The position numbers and the translations under genes are program-made. Of a DNA stretch of 64,000 nt, positions 34,561 through 46,499 are shown one piece after another; positions within the stretch are counted from its first letter, which is position 1; each line of letters opens with the position of its first letter. Where the stretch lies: NCBI GenBank assembly GCA_963971425.1, contig OZ020517.1:15347297-15411296 (forward strand), in the 5' to 3' direction. Under the pieces are notes generated by a model, which was given only the letters and a program-made list of their open reading frames with translations, was not told where the DNA came from and did no database searches. Source of the stretch: Bryoerythrophyllum caledonicum (Eukaryota > Streptophyta > Bryopsida > Pottiales > Pottiaceae).

Positions 34561-35429
34561 CCAAGCTAGTTGAGCAGAGGTGCGAGACGAGAGGTGCGAG
34601 CTGAGCGAGGTCCGAGCAACAAAGACCAGCGAGTTCCGAGCCAGAGAAGAGAAGACTTGAGGAGTTGGTTTGGAAGTAGGCCTGGAATCTTGTTTCGTAG
34701 ATCACTGTTCATTCGCGGATTAGGCCCCAATTTGAACTTGGATTTGACTTGATTTGCCTTGGGATTTGTGTTTAGATGCCTTTTGACTTAGTGCGTTGAG
34801 TAGATAGGACGGTGGCCGCCAAGGGTAATTAATGCCGTCGTTTTTAGTTAGAAGGCATCTTGTGCTTTTGGCGTTTGTGTGTGTTCTGGGCAGTATAAGT
34901 GAGGAGTCTCTTGGCACCTCTCTTGACTGCTTGATGTGTGTATTTGCTTTCAGTATTAATTCTAAACCTACGATCTCAAAGCCTTCAATGGTTGGAGAGC
35001 TCGGATTCTATACATGACTGTGAGTGCCATTTCAAGTAGTCCGCTCCTCAGTTCATTCCAACCTTCTTATTGTTGTTTCCTTGCTCCATCATTTAGAGTA
35101 GTTAAATATGGTGGGAATAACAGGTGAGACAACGGGAGGGTTAGGGAGGTGTGAATCTCAAATTAAACGTTTGTTGTTGTTTCCTTGTGCCATCATATAG
35201 AACTAGTTAAGGTAGGATGGGAATAACAGGTGAGACAATAAATGTTTAATGAATGACGAGGGGGGAGTGACGGGTGAGGAAAGAGTCAGGGTATGCCTTG
35301 TGTGACCTGTTGGTGGCAGTATGTAGCCGGTTGTGAAGGCGTAGTTCAGATTTCAAATGCACTAACCTTTGGTCAGATGGTTGATTCATAGGAGCACTAC
35401 ATTACCTTAGCATTGAGTCTAGTTTCAGT

Positions 35430-35690
35430 CCTTTCTTTTGTGCAAATGTCTATTGGGGATGACTGAACCCAAATCTATGTGTTATGAACTGAGTAGGACC
35501 TAGTTTGATCCCTTGTGCGAATGTCTATGCGGTTATAACTAGGAATTACTCTAACAGCTCGGATCGCCTTGAGCGAAGGAAGGAGATCCAACTCACCCCT
35601 TTGTGCGAATGTCTATTGGGTGGAGGAAAGACTTTGTTCTCTAACGGAAAGGAATAAAGTCGGTGGTCCCTTGTGAAAATGTCTATGTGG
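35430..35690. repeat. Four spaced TTGTGCGAATGTCTATGGG repeats
   Basis: Copies near 35440, 35515, 35602 and 35672 share TTGTGCGAATGTCTAT(T/G)GGG with small changes and are spaced about 70-90 bp apart. They look like an internal array of the host insertion. Function unknown. Confidence 0.7.
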
Positions 35691-36171
35691 ATCAGTTAGA
35701 TAATACTCTTTTTAGCCATCCCGAGGTAAAGGAAGGACTTATTAGTTCGGATGGTAGGTAGGTAGGCCACTTACTTACCACAAGGAGCGCGCTAGTCCTA
35801 AGGACCTAAGTCCTTATCTCCTTTACGGGGGAACCACAGTGAAACCACCAACATCCAAGTGAGTGAGTAGTAGTAGTAGGAGGAGAGAATGTGAGGAAGA
35901 GTAGTCGTCACCCATGCAAACACTAAAAAGCTCTTTGAGTCCATGGACAATCGTTTGTGGTGATAAACCCTCCGGATACTAAGGTATCTCAGATGTCTAT
36001 ATTGTGCATAGGTCCAAAGTCTACCCCGTCCGGGCCAAGGAGGATCCGCGAAGGAGAATCCTATGAACGAAGGGCCTTGTAACGGTGAACGGAGTGGTTG
36101 GTGTAGATAAACCTAGCCCTTGTGGTCTAACCTTTATTTTCTCTCTTATTATGTATTTATTGTGGTATGTA

Positions 36172-38213
36172 CAGTACCCACCAACAAGTTTACGTTCACA
36201 GCACTCATTTTGCAGAAACAAGACACTGCTCTCCAATTTCAAATTGCCACCATTTGCTCAAAAATGATCCAAATTACAAACCGCAAAGTGCATCGGAGAG
36301 ATAATAAAATCTACTTTATTAATATATTAGGAATTCACACAAAAAATTATAGATTTATATGTAAATATAGCATTTTTTGACAAACTATCTACCATCTAGT
36401 GCTACCACCATTAGCTTTGATTACAGCCTTCATACGATGAGGCATGGTTGCAAGGAGAACTTCAATTGTCTCTAAAGACACCTCTTCCCATGTCCTTTCA
36501 ATTGTGTTGACTAATTCTTCTTTATTTTGCGGTAGCTCTTCCTTTTGGATAATATCTTTCACAATCTTCCATAGGTTTTCAATGGGGCTTAAGTCGGGAG
36601 AGTTTGCGGGCCATAAAAGCTTTCTTATGCCATGCGCTTGCCTCCAATCACTTGATTCTTTGCTACGATGCACTAGGGCACCATCTTCCATGAGTATAAG
36701 TGTCTGAGGGTGATCGTGGAGAAAATAGAAGCCACTCAAGCGACTTTCATAAACTACATCAACAAAGTCCCTACCTTTCCGTCTATCCGGTGGAATTATA
36801 ACAAGTGGGCACTTGTCATAACCGGTGAATGCACCCCAAACCATCACTGATGAACGACCGGATTTGAAAGATGGGGCTAAACAATCCAAAGAAAAACGTT
36901 CATGTGACTTTCGCCATACCTTCACGGCGCTCGACCTTTTCCCAGTTTCAAATGAAGATTCATCTGTCCATATTACGTTCTTCCAATCAGATATTGTCCA
37001 ATGTCGGTGTTCTTTGGCAAATGCCAATCTCCTTGCCATGTGCTCTTTACTAAGAAACGACTTCTTTGCAGCAACCCGGTTAGAAAATCCGATATTGTTC
37101 ATCGCCTTCCTTAATGTGGTGGGGGAAACCTTCACATGCATCTTCTCTCTGATTGCAGCAAGTGGTAAGCGTCGATTCTTAGATAAAATACGGCCAAACA
37201 CCCTCTTGTCACGCACATTGAGCTTTGGAGGCCTACCGCTTGACTTTAATGGTTGTGTAGTTCCACGCTCTTGAAAATTCTTCCAAATAGTAAACACTGT
37301 GGACTGTGTCATTCCTAATTCTGTTGCAATACGATGTGTTGACATGCCAACAGTACGCATACCAATGATCATCCCCCTCTCACCCTCACTTAGCATTCTA
37401 GTCTTCATAGCTCTAAATCCCACCAACAACATCAATAAAGTCAGCAACAAAACACCTCTTATTTCATGACCATATCCTTTGAATTAATGAAGACAACGTC
37501 ACCATATACCATCTCAATTCACTATTTTGCTCATCATGGCCAGTAGATCATATCACATAAAGCTATGAAAGACCATTTGAGTTGAGAATGCAAGCATGAA
37601 CACTTACCAATCTGAGTGAATTACTTTCTCCCAGTTGAGCACTCCCAGTTGATGTTGAGCTGATCCAGTTGATGTTGAGCACTCCGAATGATGCTCAGCA
37701 CTCCCACTTGATGTTGTACCCACCAAAATCCTCAAGGAGTAATGAATCCTTCAAATTCTACTACTGGTGCAAAGTTGCAAGCTCAAGAAATAACACCACT
37801 AGAATTGTAACTACTCACCAAAAACACTCACAGAATGTATCCACAAGTTCCCCCATTGCTTGAATGAAGCATGTTTTGTGTTGAAAGGTTCTTGAAGATC
37901 CATATATGAAGCTCAAACTCACAAAAATCTAAACTGTGTTGTCTCAAGAAGAGTGGATGTTGTCTTCACATTTTAGGAGCCACAAACACAACTTGGAGAG
38001 CAATTAATGCAATCTGATTTTTCTCATACACATGGCTGAAATTTGTATGTTAATGACATGTGGAATGTAGTTAGCTTGTTTTTAAACAAACATGTGGCAG
38101 TTTCGTGAAGTTTGGACTTGTTAATTGGGAGATTTTATTTTTCAAAGTTACAGTTTTTTTTCACTGGAACTTGGAGTTCAAAAATTTGAACGTAAACTTG
38201 TTGGTGGGTACTG
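36172..38213 (-). mobile_element. Tc1-like transposon, copy 2 (2042 bp)
   Basis: Same length, ends and gene as the copy at 1296-3337 but in the opposite orientation, with TA duplications at 36170-36171 and 38214-38215. By eye, the 3' non-coding part differs from copy 1 at about seven positions in 220 bp and the other end at about three, while the encoded protein is identical. It is inserted in the unclassified element that interrupts the LINE. Confidence 0.95.
36389..37450 (-). CDS. Tc1-like DD34E transposase (copy 2)
   Basis: The 353-residue frame is open throughout and identical in protein sequence to the frame at 2059-3120: helix-turn-helix at 15-60, GRPPKL at 72-77, and catalytic D163, D256 and E291. 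As in copy 1, the Met corresponding to residue 15 may be the real start. With both ends and the gene whole, this copy could be active. Whether it is expressed cannot be seen from sequence. Confidence 0.93.
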   Translation of the reverse strand: MLLTLLMLLVGFRAMKTRMLSEGERGMIIGMRTVGMSTHRIATELGMTQSTVFTIWKNFQERGTTQPLKSSGRPPKLNVRDKRVFGRILSKNRRLPLAAIREKMHVKVSPTTLRKAMNNIGFSNRVAAKKSFLSKEHMARRLAFAKEHRHWTISDWKNVIWTDESSFETGKRSSAVKVWRKSHERFSLDCLAPSFKSGRSSVMVWGAFTGYDKCPLVIIPPDRRKGRDFVDVVYESRLSGFYFLHDHPQTLILMEDGALVHRSKESSDWRQAHGIRKLLWPANSPDLSPIENLWKIVKDIIQKEELPQNKEELVNTIERTWEEVSLETIEVLLATMPHRMKAVIKANGGSTRW

Positions 38214-38976
38214 TATAGTATTGCATAGAGATAAACATATTGTTAGTTTTGTGGTTCTCGAGGATTCTCTGTGGGAACGAATACCTTAGGGTATCTTTTG
38301 TGTTAAGATGTGAAAACTTGCCAACGCGTACTACGACAGAAGCCGTCAAGGTCGTACCATGGATATTGTCTTACCACACATGTACATGTAGATGGGTGGT
38401 CTCGTGAGTAATTGCATGTGGGTACGGTAGGTTTTTTTTTTTTTGTTGGTTATAAATCTCATTTGCAATGTCTTCAAAGCTAGTTAGGATATTATTATAG
38501 TGGTTGGTGATACAATCTAGTCATGGAGACTCATTGTGTTTGAAGACTCTTCTATTAATTTTCTTTGGGCTAGTTTCATTTAATTGTTTGTATTTGAAAA
38601 TGGTTTTTCTGATGTTTTCTTTGATGTACTTGGTAGTTATTTTTCTTGCTTGTTTGTTGGCCTGTTTTGCAATTAATGCAATATTGTGTAGCCATTTATT
38701 TGGTGATGTGTGGAGCGGTGGTGGGGGCGGGATTTGTGTATGTTGGAGGTTTTGTATTTCTTGGCAGATGGGGTGAGTAAACCGTTGTGGATTACTTTTA
38801 CCATAGCAGATTATTTTTTTAATGGTATAATAGGTGGTTAAATGTTGTTTCCACTTCTTTGCAAGTTTTTTTGGTAGATAGCCTCTTTGATTGGACGTTC
38901 TGGTAGTTAGTATTGGGTATGGATGGGGCTTTACAGGTTTTTTCTAATGTCTTGGAGATGTTATTTATTAGTGTAT

Positions 38977-39777
38977 CTAGGGTGTTGCAAGCTTCAAACC
39001 ATTGATTTTGAGAGAGTTGGTCATTGTGTTAATAAGGGAGTCAATATGTATGGAGTTTTCTTCAAAAAACATTGTGTTGAAATCTTGGATATTAGATTTG
39101 GGGATGTGATTTAGTACTCTAACATTTACGTTGTTTGATGTTGTGTCATATCCACCCTGTCTAGAGTATCGTGTGTTTATAGAAATGTATGTAAGGTTGA
39201 GGCTGTCGGTGAAGTTACACCATTCTTGATCAATGTGTTGTGGTGGGAAGAATTGATCTCTGTGTTGTCTGCCTACTAGTCCAACGTCTCTGCTAAAATC
39301 CCCGCATAGTAAATATGTATGGTTTGGGTGATTGTTAATTTGAGTGGTAATGGTATTCTCGATGTTTGCAATGAGTCTAATGTCTTCTAGGTGGGATGGC
39401 ATGTAAATGTGAAGTATTAGCCATGGTTGAAGGGGTTGGCTATTAATTCTTAGTATCTACAGGTATGGAGAAATATGCATTGGTGTGGGCATTTTAACAA
39501 TGATGTCAGGGAATGCATATGATTAGTGTACTAGTGTGAGAAGACCACCGTGGTGTGGCATATATGGACAACATTGTTGGATGCAACGTGTGAGTGCATG
39601 GGTATTATTAAAGATGAGTTCATAGTTAGGAAAATTTTGTTGTATGTATTTAGTGGATTTTGTGGTTGTGAGTTTAGTTTTGCAATCATGGTCGGGAGAG
39701 TATTGTTGTATGTGGTGAGATTTTGGATGGATGGGAGGGCAATGTTGAGGGATGAGGCGTTCTATATTAGAATACAT
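38977..39777 (-). pseudogene. LINE APE-like endonuclease
   Basis: Minus-strand frames read GGLLTLVH, then MPSHLEDIRLIANIE, LLCGDFSRDVGLVG (the conserved GDFN-type metal-binding motif, here GDFS) and TDSLNLTYISINTRYSRQGG (the substrate-binding part before the missing SDH motif). This is the exonuclease-endonuclease-phosphatase fold that nicks target DNA for LINE integration. The frame is broken between 39.40 and 39.52 kb and again after 38.98 kb. Confidence 0.78.
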
Positions 39778-40439
39778 GTGATGTTGTTTGTTATGTTTGT
39801 GTTCTAATTTAGAGGGGGATGTATGGAGGCAATGGAGGTGGATGTGAGTATTCTGGTATAGGTTTGAAGCATCTCAATGATTCTTTAATTAGTTTACTTG
39901 GATATATTGGGCAATATGCGGAAATGCAACATTATGCGTATTGTGTAGTGTGTGTGTGCTATTTACGAGCGGTGCAAATGTTTTAGAGATATGTTGATAT
40001 TTGGTATGAATTTTTATAGTGCTTGGAATAAAGTACATTTTGGCTCTTTTTTTTGTGTGTCAAGGGATGTATTTTTACAAAGTTTGGCATGGAGCCGAGG
40101 TTGGTTTTGATTTCTCCACCAAGTAGTAGTATAAGTTTGTTATGGATCATTGTGGTTGAGTATAGGATTTTTGTTTTATATCTATGTTTGTTATTTTTGT
40201 GTTATATATGGTGTTTCTGTATTCGAGTTGTATTGTTTAGCAAGATGTGTATTGTATCTCGTGACCGATTAATGTTCTTTTCATTATCTTTGTCATTTTT
40301 GAATCTAAGTATGTTGTGTTTATTTGGCCATTTTTTTTTGAGTGAGTTTGTAATAGTTATGGTAATGATATGTATGGTGTGGGTTGGGATTCTTTTAGTA
40401 GTGTGTGTCCCTAGTTTAGTGTTTGTATATGTATTTGGT

Positions 40440-40440
<1 letters not shown>

Positions 40441-40486
<46 letters not shown>
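40441..40486. repeat. (TTG)n microsatellite
   Basis: About fifteen TTG units in a row. Leu-rich and Asn-rich open frames across it are artefacts. Confidence 0.95.
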
Positions 40487-40489
<3 letters not shown>

Positions 40490-40579
40490 AAAATGTCTAA
40501 ATGCACTAGAACTATTGTCTCTCTTCTTTGATTCAACTTTGTGATAATTCAAAACTGATTTCAAAATCTTCAGCATTAA

Positions 40580-42079
40580 GATAGTATAAAACTAATCGAT
40601 CTACCTATAATTATTTTAAAAATTTACATTTAAGACAATATTATTTTATTGCATTCATTCTTTAAAACAATTTTTTTAGAATATATCTCAATTTTCTATT
40701 ATATTTTGAGCTTCACTTTGATTGCAAAAAACTATTTTTCACACCAAATTGGATTTCAAATGCTTTATGCGTATTTTTATAAGGCTTTGAGACTTTTTCT
40801 TATATATTATTTTTCTTAACAAAGGTATTTGTTTAATTGAATACTATTTGAAATTTGTACTCTCTATTACAATAACATTTGTCAGTTACTTGTGCAAGCA
40901 CACATTCTCACTTTAGTATTATCCTTGTTTGTACAACATTCAATGTTCATGCTACTTAATTATACTCGCCATTTTTTTTCTTATTACAAAAAACCATTAT
41001 ATTCAACTTACAAGATTCTTTTTATTAGGTTTTTTTTAAAAACTCTATATTGGTATTATAGTTATAGATTTATATCAAAATTGAATTTTAAGTTTTTTAT
41101 TACTTTATAATCTTTTAATATACATAATTTACCACTGATGACATCTTTAATCGCCGGATGCAGACTAGGAGCTTACATATTCCTTGTAATATTTCTGCCG
41201 ACTTTGCATCTAAGTTCAATTACGCCTATTTTTTCTTCAAGAAAACATGTTGCAAATAAATCTTCTCAAAACGCGATCTTGATAAAAAGACATTTTAAAA
41301 CATTCATTCACAATTTCAAGATCATTATCATCGATAAAAAATAGGACTTGGTTTATAAAAAAATCTTATTGTAAGAAATATTATTTGGATAGCGTTCAAA
41401 GAAAAACAAATTTAATGAATTAAAAAAGAATAGCTAATGCAGAAGAAATAATTTTCATTCAAGAATAATAATTATTCAATTTTAATAACGGAGCTATTTT
41501 CAAAATTTGCTATAATGGTTTTTGGATAATCTGAAAATTATTTATTGAAGTGTTTTTTTCCTTTTGAATCGGCAAACCACTTTATCATTGGCTAAATCCA
41601 AATTTCTTACGTTGCTTTATTTCGTACGGAGAACTAAAAACAACATTAAAACCCTCGAGCTATAACTAGAGCACTATCAAACTCTATGATCTTGATCTCG
41701 TATTTGGTTCTTCGTACGGAATCAACAACCTGATAGAATCAGAATAAAACTATTATTTAATTTTCTTCTTGTGTGAAATAATATGGAAGCGATAGATAAG
41801 GAGTGTTTTCAAGTCATACACATTTGAATGCCTAATCATATTATCTCAAATGGCCTCATATTTTTTGATGTCCAAATAGATGTTAAACTTTTTAGTAGTG
41901 ACAATTTTTTTGTCGTCAACCAAATTTTAGTTTTTGCCAAGTATTAAACATCTCTCCTATATTTGTTCTATAATTTTTGGTCATGTTCTCCAGCCATTCT
42001 TAGGTTTCTTTTCATACTCCCAAAACAAATTATTATCGTGCTACATATCCCTCAACAATATCATTGAACAAATCTATTT
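40580..42079. other. AT-rich stretch, nothing recognised
   Basis: Very AT-rich, with short frames lacking family resemblance. It may include further remains of the retroelement at 42.08-42.63 kb. Confidence 0.4.
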
Positions 42080-42628
42080 AACTCAAGTTGTTTTTGCCAC
42101 CATTACTCATTAAAGTGTTTTTTTCTTCACCAATAGGCAAAACGTCTTTTTCAATACTAAGGTCCAACGTTAATTCAACAAATATCAACGGCTCAAATTT
42201 TAAAGCCATATAGAATGACAAAAGCTTAATTGCAAAATGTTTATCTTTATTATGATGAAATTTAATAAAAGCCAATCATTCATCTTAATTATTTTGATCT
42301 ATCTTAATATAATTGGGTAAATATATCTTCATCACTTGGTTGACACGTTTTGTGGACCGTTTGTTTTCGAGTTGAATATCTTGTTCATCTTCAACTTTAT
42401 TTAAAATGTTTTATTGAACATTCTTCTAAATTTAATATCTTTATCATTGATTATATTTTGCATCCATCTATTTATCACTACCCGACGGTTTAGGATTATA
42501 TTGTCGACGTCTTTTGCCTTGACATCAGCATGCGTTGGCATAAATATAACTACTTTGCTGAACCAATTGTTAATCACCCTGTAGCGGGGCGTGGCATCGA
42601 GGGCCTCTCCGTATCGTAGTTTTAGCAT
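42080..42628 (-). mobile_element. Ty3/gypsy retrotransposon fossil, integrase part
   Basis: The minus strand resembles the integrase core and following region of plant Ty3/gypsy polyproteins (NWFSKVVIFMPTHADVKAKD). It is an old, broken remnant. An RT-like piece of the same family and strand lies at 52750-52866; both may come from one fossil later split by MULE Z. Confidence 0.65.
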
Positions 42629-42639
42629 AGATTAGTTTG

Positions 42640-43416
42640 TCACTTATCTACGTGTGTTTAAGGACAAACGGCGGCGCACCGCATTCATCCATGGATGATT
42701 TTCATCCACTTAAGATTATATGCGTGTGCGTATAGCGCCGCACACGTCCTTGACTTGACGTCTTTGTTAAGTTAAACTTTATGAGTGTGTTTAGAAAGTG
42801 ATTAATGAGTGCTTGCTTATAAATAATAGTTAGTCATTAGTAAAGGCTTCACATTCTCTAGTTCCGCTGGCACTCGTTAATTCTCCCCTTGTAGAATGCG
42901 AGACGCTTGACTACGTGTGATTTTCATCTCTTTCACTTGACAAAGACCTCTTTCATTTCTTCTTAGTTTTTCACCATTTTTATATTAAGGTGTTTTGTGC
43001 AAAATGAGAAGATTAGAAAAAGAGTGTGTAATAAACATTAAAGTGTGAGTTGCAATAATTAGTGAATGTTAGCTAAGATTTAGAGTCTTAGGGTAGAAGC
43101 ACTTATGTGAAGCTTTGCTATAGAGTTGGGCTGCTGGAGCTAAATTTGCGAGGGCTTGTAAAGCCCCGATTTATCATCCATCAGGGTCAAGTATCATTTT
43201 AATCGTAGTCACCAAATGACGATGTTTGTCCTGAGCGAACATGGGCTGCGGGACGTGGTTAAAAGAGGCTCCATGGAATTAAGGCTTGACATTTATAGTT
43301 GCCAAAAACTGGGACAACAAGGCAGTCGGGGATCTACGAGCAAAATTGGGCTCCACAGTAATGGAGCTCGGGGCTTAAGCGAAAGGAGGCACGTGGGCGA
43401 GAAGGAGCAAGGGGCG
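42640..43416. other. Stretch between gypsy fossil and MULE Z, nothing recognised
   Basis: Mixed sequence with no supported gene. It is expected to be remains of the retroelement that Z entered. Confidence 0.35.
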
Positions 43417-44378
43417 GGGTCCATGTGGGGATTGCTATTTTGCGTGCCCAACTTTGCGAGCCGCGAGCTGTGAGCCTAGAATTGCGAGCCTAGAAATAAA
43501 AAATTTGTGTATTATTAAGAAAAGTGAAAGTGAAAATGAAGTATAAAGTCAGGAAAAATATAATTTTTAAAAAAAGGTTAGGAAAAAAATGAAGTTGAAA
43601 GTAAAAGTTCAAGAGAAGGGGTCCTATAGCCGTGGAAATTGATGAACCGTTGGCGTTTATATTAGTGTCGTCCTTTCTTATTGAGGCTTCAGGCTTCGGG
43701 CTTCGGCGGTGATCTTGAGTGCTAAAATGGTTTAGGCATCCTATAACCGTGGATGTCCGAACCTTGATTCAAAATAAATTGGTAAATATTTGGATACACC
43801 ACAGGTTTATAATCATTATACAAGGCTCCACATAAACTATTATTTGAGAGTAATTTAACATTAAGATTTCCTCATACACATATTATAAATAGCCTTTGGT
43901 AGATTTTTCCCCACACGTTTGTCATAGATAGACTTGGGCAACAGGATGGACTCTTATGTAGAATGGTGGGCATTTTTATTCAAAGCTACCTTGTATTGAA
44001 CTTTGTAGAGCAATTCTTGAGAGGCTTGACAATTCAAGTTATGTTTTGGTTTACGATCATTTTGTTGGATCTAAAAATTGTAGCCTTTAAATTGATGCAA
44101 TTGGAAGTAATGAGTTTATAAGGGTGGAGAGAGCAGTAGGTATTTATGACATTTATTCCGAAAGTTCTTAGAGTTAGGCAAGTAGTTCACCGAGTCTTAG
44201 AAGTTTTGTTTAACTGATATGGATATGCTTGAGTGATAGAATCATTTTGATTTGCTAGAAATCAAGTAGAGGTAACAAAGATGGAGTAGAAAATATTGGA
44301 ATGTAGACATGACAAAGCTAATTTGCTTGGAAATGGTGAAAACTCAAAGCTACCTTTTTTACTACACTATGACTTTGA

Positions 44379-44789
44379 ATGCAACTAGAAGTGGGTGATA
44401 ACATTGACATCCCCTTCAATGCGGTTGGTAATTTGATGACAATATACAACTGTGTCATTTTGATGTACTGTCAAGTATTTGAAACAATATTCAAGAATAG
44501 TACGAGGAAAACAATCTCTTCAGAGGTTGATGTGATGAACATTACAATTAAAGAATTGAAGTTGTTCATGGTGATCTTGTATATTCTTGGAGGGATTTAC
44601 TTTGATGGACCCGTTGAGTTGTTGATTACGCCGCCAAAGTTTTGGGAAGCCGTTGACATGCTATTTGATGAGCTATTTGTTGGATGCATAAAGTATATAG
44701 CACGGGCACTGGAGGCCACAGTCATTGCCGGATTGAATGACCATTTGACGCATGCAACTGCAATGTGTATTGATGCTAAAGTACGATGA
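44379..44789 (+). pseudogene. Unrecognised coding remnant in MULE Z, module 1
   Basis: An open frame of 136 residues with LEVGDNIDIPF near the start, ELKLFMVILYILGGIYFDG in the middle and HATAMCIDAKV at the end. A diverged copy of the same module lies 1.5 kb downstream, so the similarity is not chance. I do not recognise the family. It occupies the place in Z that the cargo gene occupies in W, but I see no clear similarity to that gene. Confidence 0.4.
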
Positions 44790-45867
44790 TGACCCTCAAC
44801 TTGAATGGAATGCGGATTTTCAAGACCTACATGAAGCATTACGTTCAACACCACTTGTGAAGGTTGACAAAGGGAATGAATACTGGTAGTGGTTTTACAC
44901 CCACGTTTTTAAACAAAGTCCGAGAGGATATGGATTTTGTTTAAAAACACGGGCAATTGATATCATATGCAATTGCAACATTCCACGGTGCCATGGCAAA
45001 GTCTCAATCAGGAGAGATATGCTTCCTCATTAGCCCAATGAAGTCATCCAAATATTTGTCAAATAAAGAAACAAAGAATGATGTTTGAGGAAGTAATAAG
45101 AACTCCAACTAACTTACTCAATCTAGTTTTCTTTGTAACTTTGCGGATTATTTGATTATGAAGAAGATGCCAGGTAGACCATAAATATAAAAGAATCAAC
45201 AAAATACATAAACTTGACAAAATACATAAATATGAAAGAATCAACAAGTGGAGTGATTGTTCAATCTTAAAGAAGACGTCAAAGAAGACGTCAAATCTAA
45301 ATGAAACAAAGCCTCTCAAGGGCGTTCATCAAATAAAGCAAATGCAGAAAATCAATAATTATTAATGATCGACTCAAAAAGCACCTCAATAGAGCCGGTG
45401 ATAAGGGCGTTCCAATTGATGAGATTTGTGAATTGCAAATGTTAGGTTGATCTACTGGAAATTGAGAAATAAACACTAAAATGAATTGCAAACTGTTGTC
45501 CTATTCTTATAGAGTTGGAGGGCTTTGTTAAAAAAAGGGAGAACTGAAGGAGACTAGATCATACGGTTAGAATGAGGTTTCTTAGTCCATTCCAATAGAT
45601 CTTTGTCTTTTTGAATTTTATAGTCTTAAGATTGACTGTGGATCAATGCCAGAGATGAGAGTGTTGAGGAGGCTCTGAGAGTTGTGGTTTCAATATCATA
45701 TAGCCACTGTAATTATTGGCACTTGAGATTTGAATATAGTTATACAATAGAATTGAAGATGAAAGAGACATGATAGAAAACTCCGCGCTAAATTTGGAGA
45801 TCTCAGAGCAAGTAAGCATGGTGAGGAAGAATATTTGAAAGCTTTTATTTTGGTGAAATTACAAGGT

Positions 45868-46330
45868 ACTTATGAGATTGGAGGTTGGAGATAATATAGG
45901 TGTATCATTTCATATAATTGTAGAATCAGTAAAGGCACAAAAGTAAGTTCTCTTAATGTATTTGCTGGTATATAGAGCAATGGTGAAGCACAAGATGGAG
46001 GAAAGAATTGCTTCCATGGACGGTCTAAAGTTGTTCATTGTGTTGTTGTATGTTCTTGATGGAATATACTTTGATTGGACTAGACGAGTTGCAGAAAATG
46101 CCAATAGAGTTTTCAAGAAGATATTGATGACTATTTTGATGAACTCTTTGATGTTTACATTAAGTATGGAGTGAGGTTGCTGAAGCCCACGATAATCTCC
46201 GTCATTAAGGATCATTTGAAATTAGAGAATTGCCATGTGAATTGGCGTTGATCAATGACCATGATTTTCAATATTAGTGGAAAAGATGACTACAAGCAAT
46301 ACTTTGTCAATCACAAGCACGTGCACCTTT
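45868..46330 (+). pseudogene. Unrecognised coding remnant in MULE Z, module 2
   Basis: It repeats the order of module 1: LEVGDNIGVSF, then GLKLFIVLLYVLDGIYFDW, then a decayed VIKDHLK...CHVNW stretch. The open frame covers only 45956-46174. Together with module 1 this points to an old tandem duplication of about 1.5 kb within Z. Confidence 0.4.
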
Positions 46331-46499
46331 GATTTTGGACAAAGGAAATAGACACAAGTAAAGCATTTGCAAGCGCATATTTGAATCAAATTTGAGTTCA
46401 TAAGGATTTGGATTTAAATATATTGCGTAATTGATTGATAAGATTTCATAAGATTCAATACAATATCATGCAATATTCTCCATCATCATCATATCTGTA

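Larger units (their letters stand above)
33642..38326. mobile_element. Unclassified non-coding insertion, split by Tc1 copy 2
   Basis: CGTACTACGA occurs immediately before (33632-33641) and at the end (38327-38336), and LINE sequence resumes on both sides, so this is an insertion into the LINE. Without the Tc1 copy it is about 2.64 kb. It contains a GAGACGCGAGACG-type minisatellite and a set of AATGTCTATG repeats. No convincing coding capacity was seen. The tail (CTCTGTGGGAACGAATACC) is reminiscent of retroelement ends, but neither LTRs nor inverted ends could be shown. Class unknown. Confidence 0.6.
38337..40490 (-). mobile_element. LINE segment 1: 5' region and endonuclease
   Basis: This is the minus-strand 5' part of the LINE, upstream of the RT core at 32910-33641 and separated from it by the insertion at 33642-38326. 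It holds the APE-type endonuclease. The upstream limit near the (GTT)n tract at 40.44-40.49 kb is approximate. Confidence 0.78.

Noticed and set aside
34048-34573. Long Arg/Glu-rich and Ser/Leu-rich open frames on both strands
   Set aside because: They are products of the GAGACGCGAGACG minisatellite. Composition follows the repeat and all frames are open.
40053-40576. Leu-rich 163-residue frame and an Asn-rich frame on the other strand
   Set aside because: Both depend on a (TTG)n tract, and the plus-strand frame runs antisense to the LINE.
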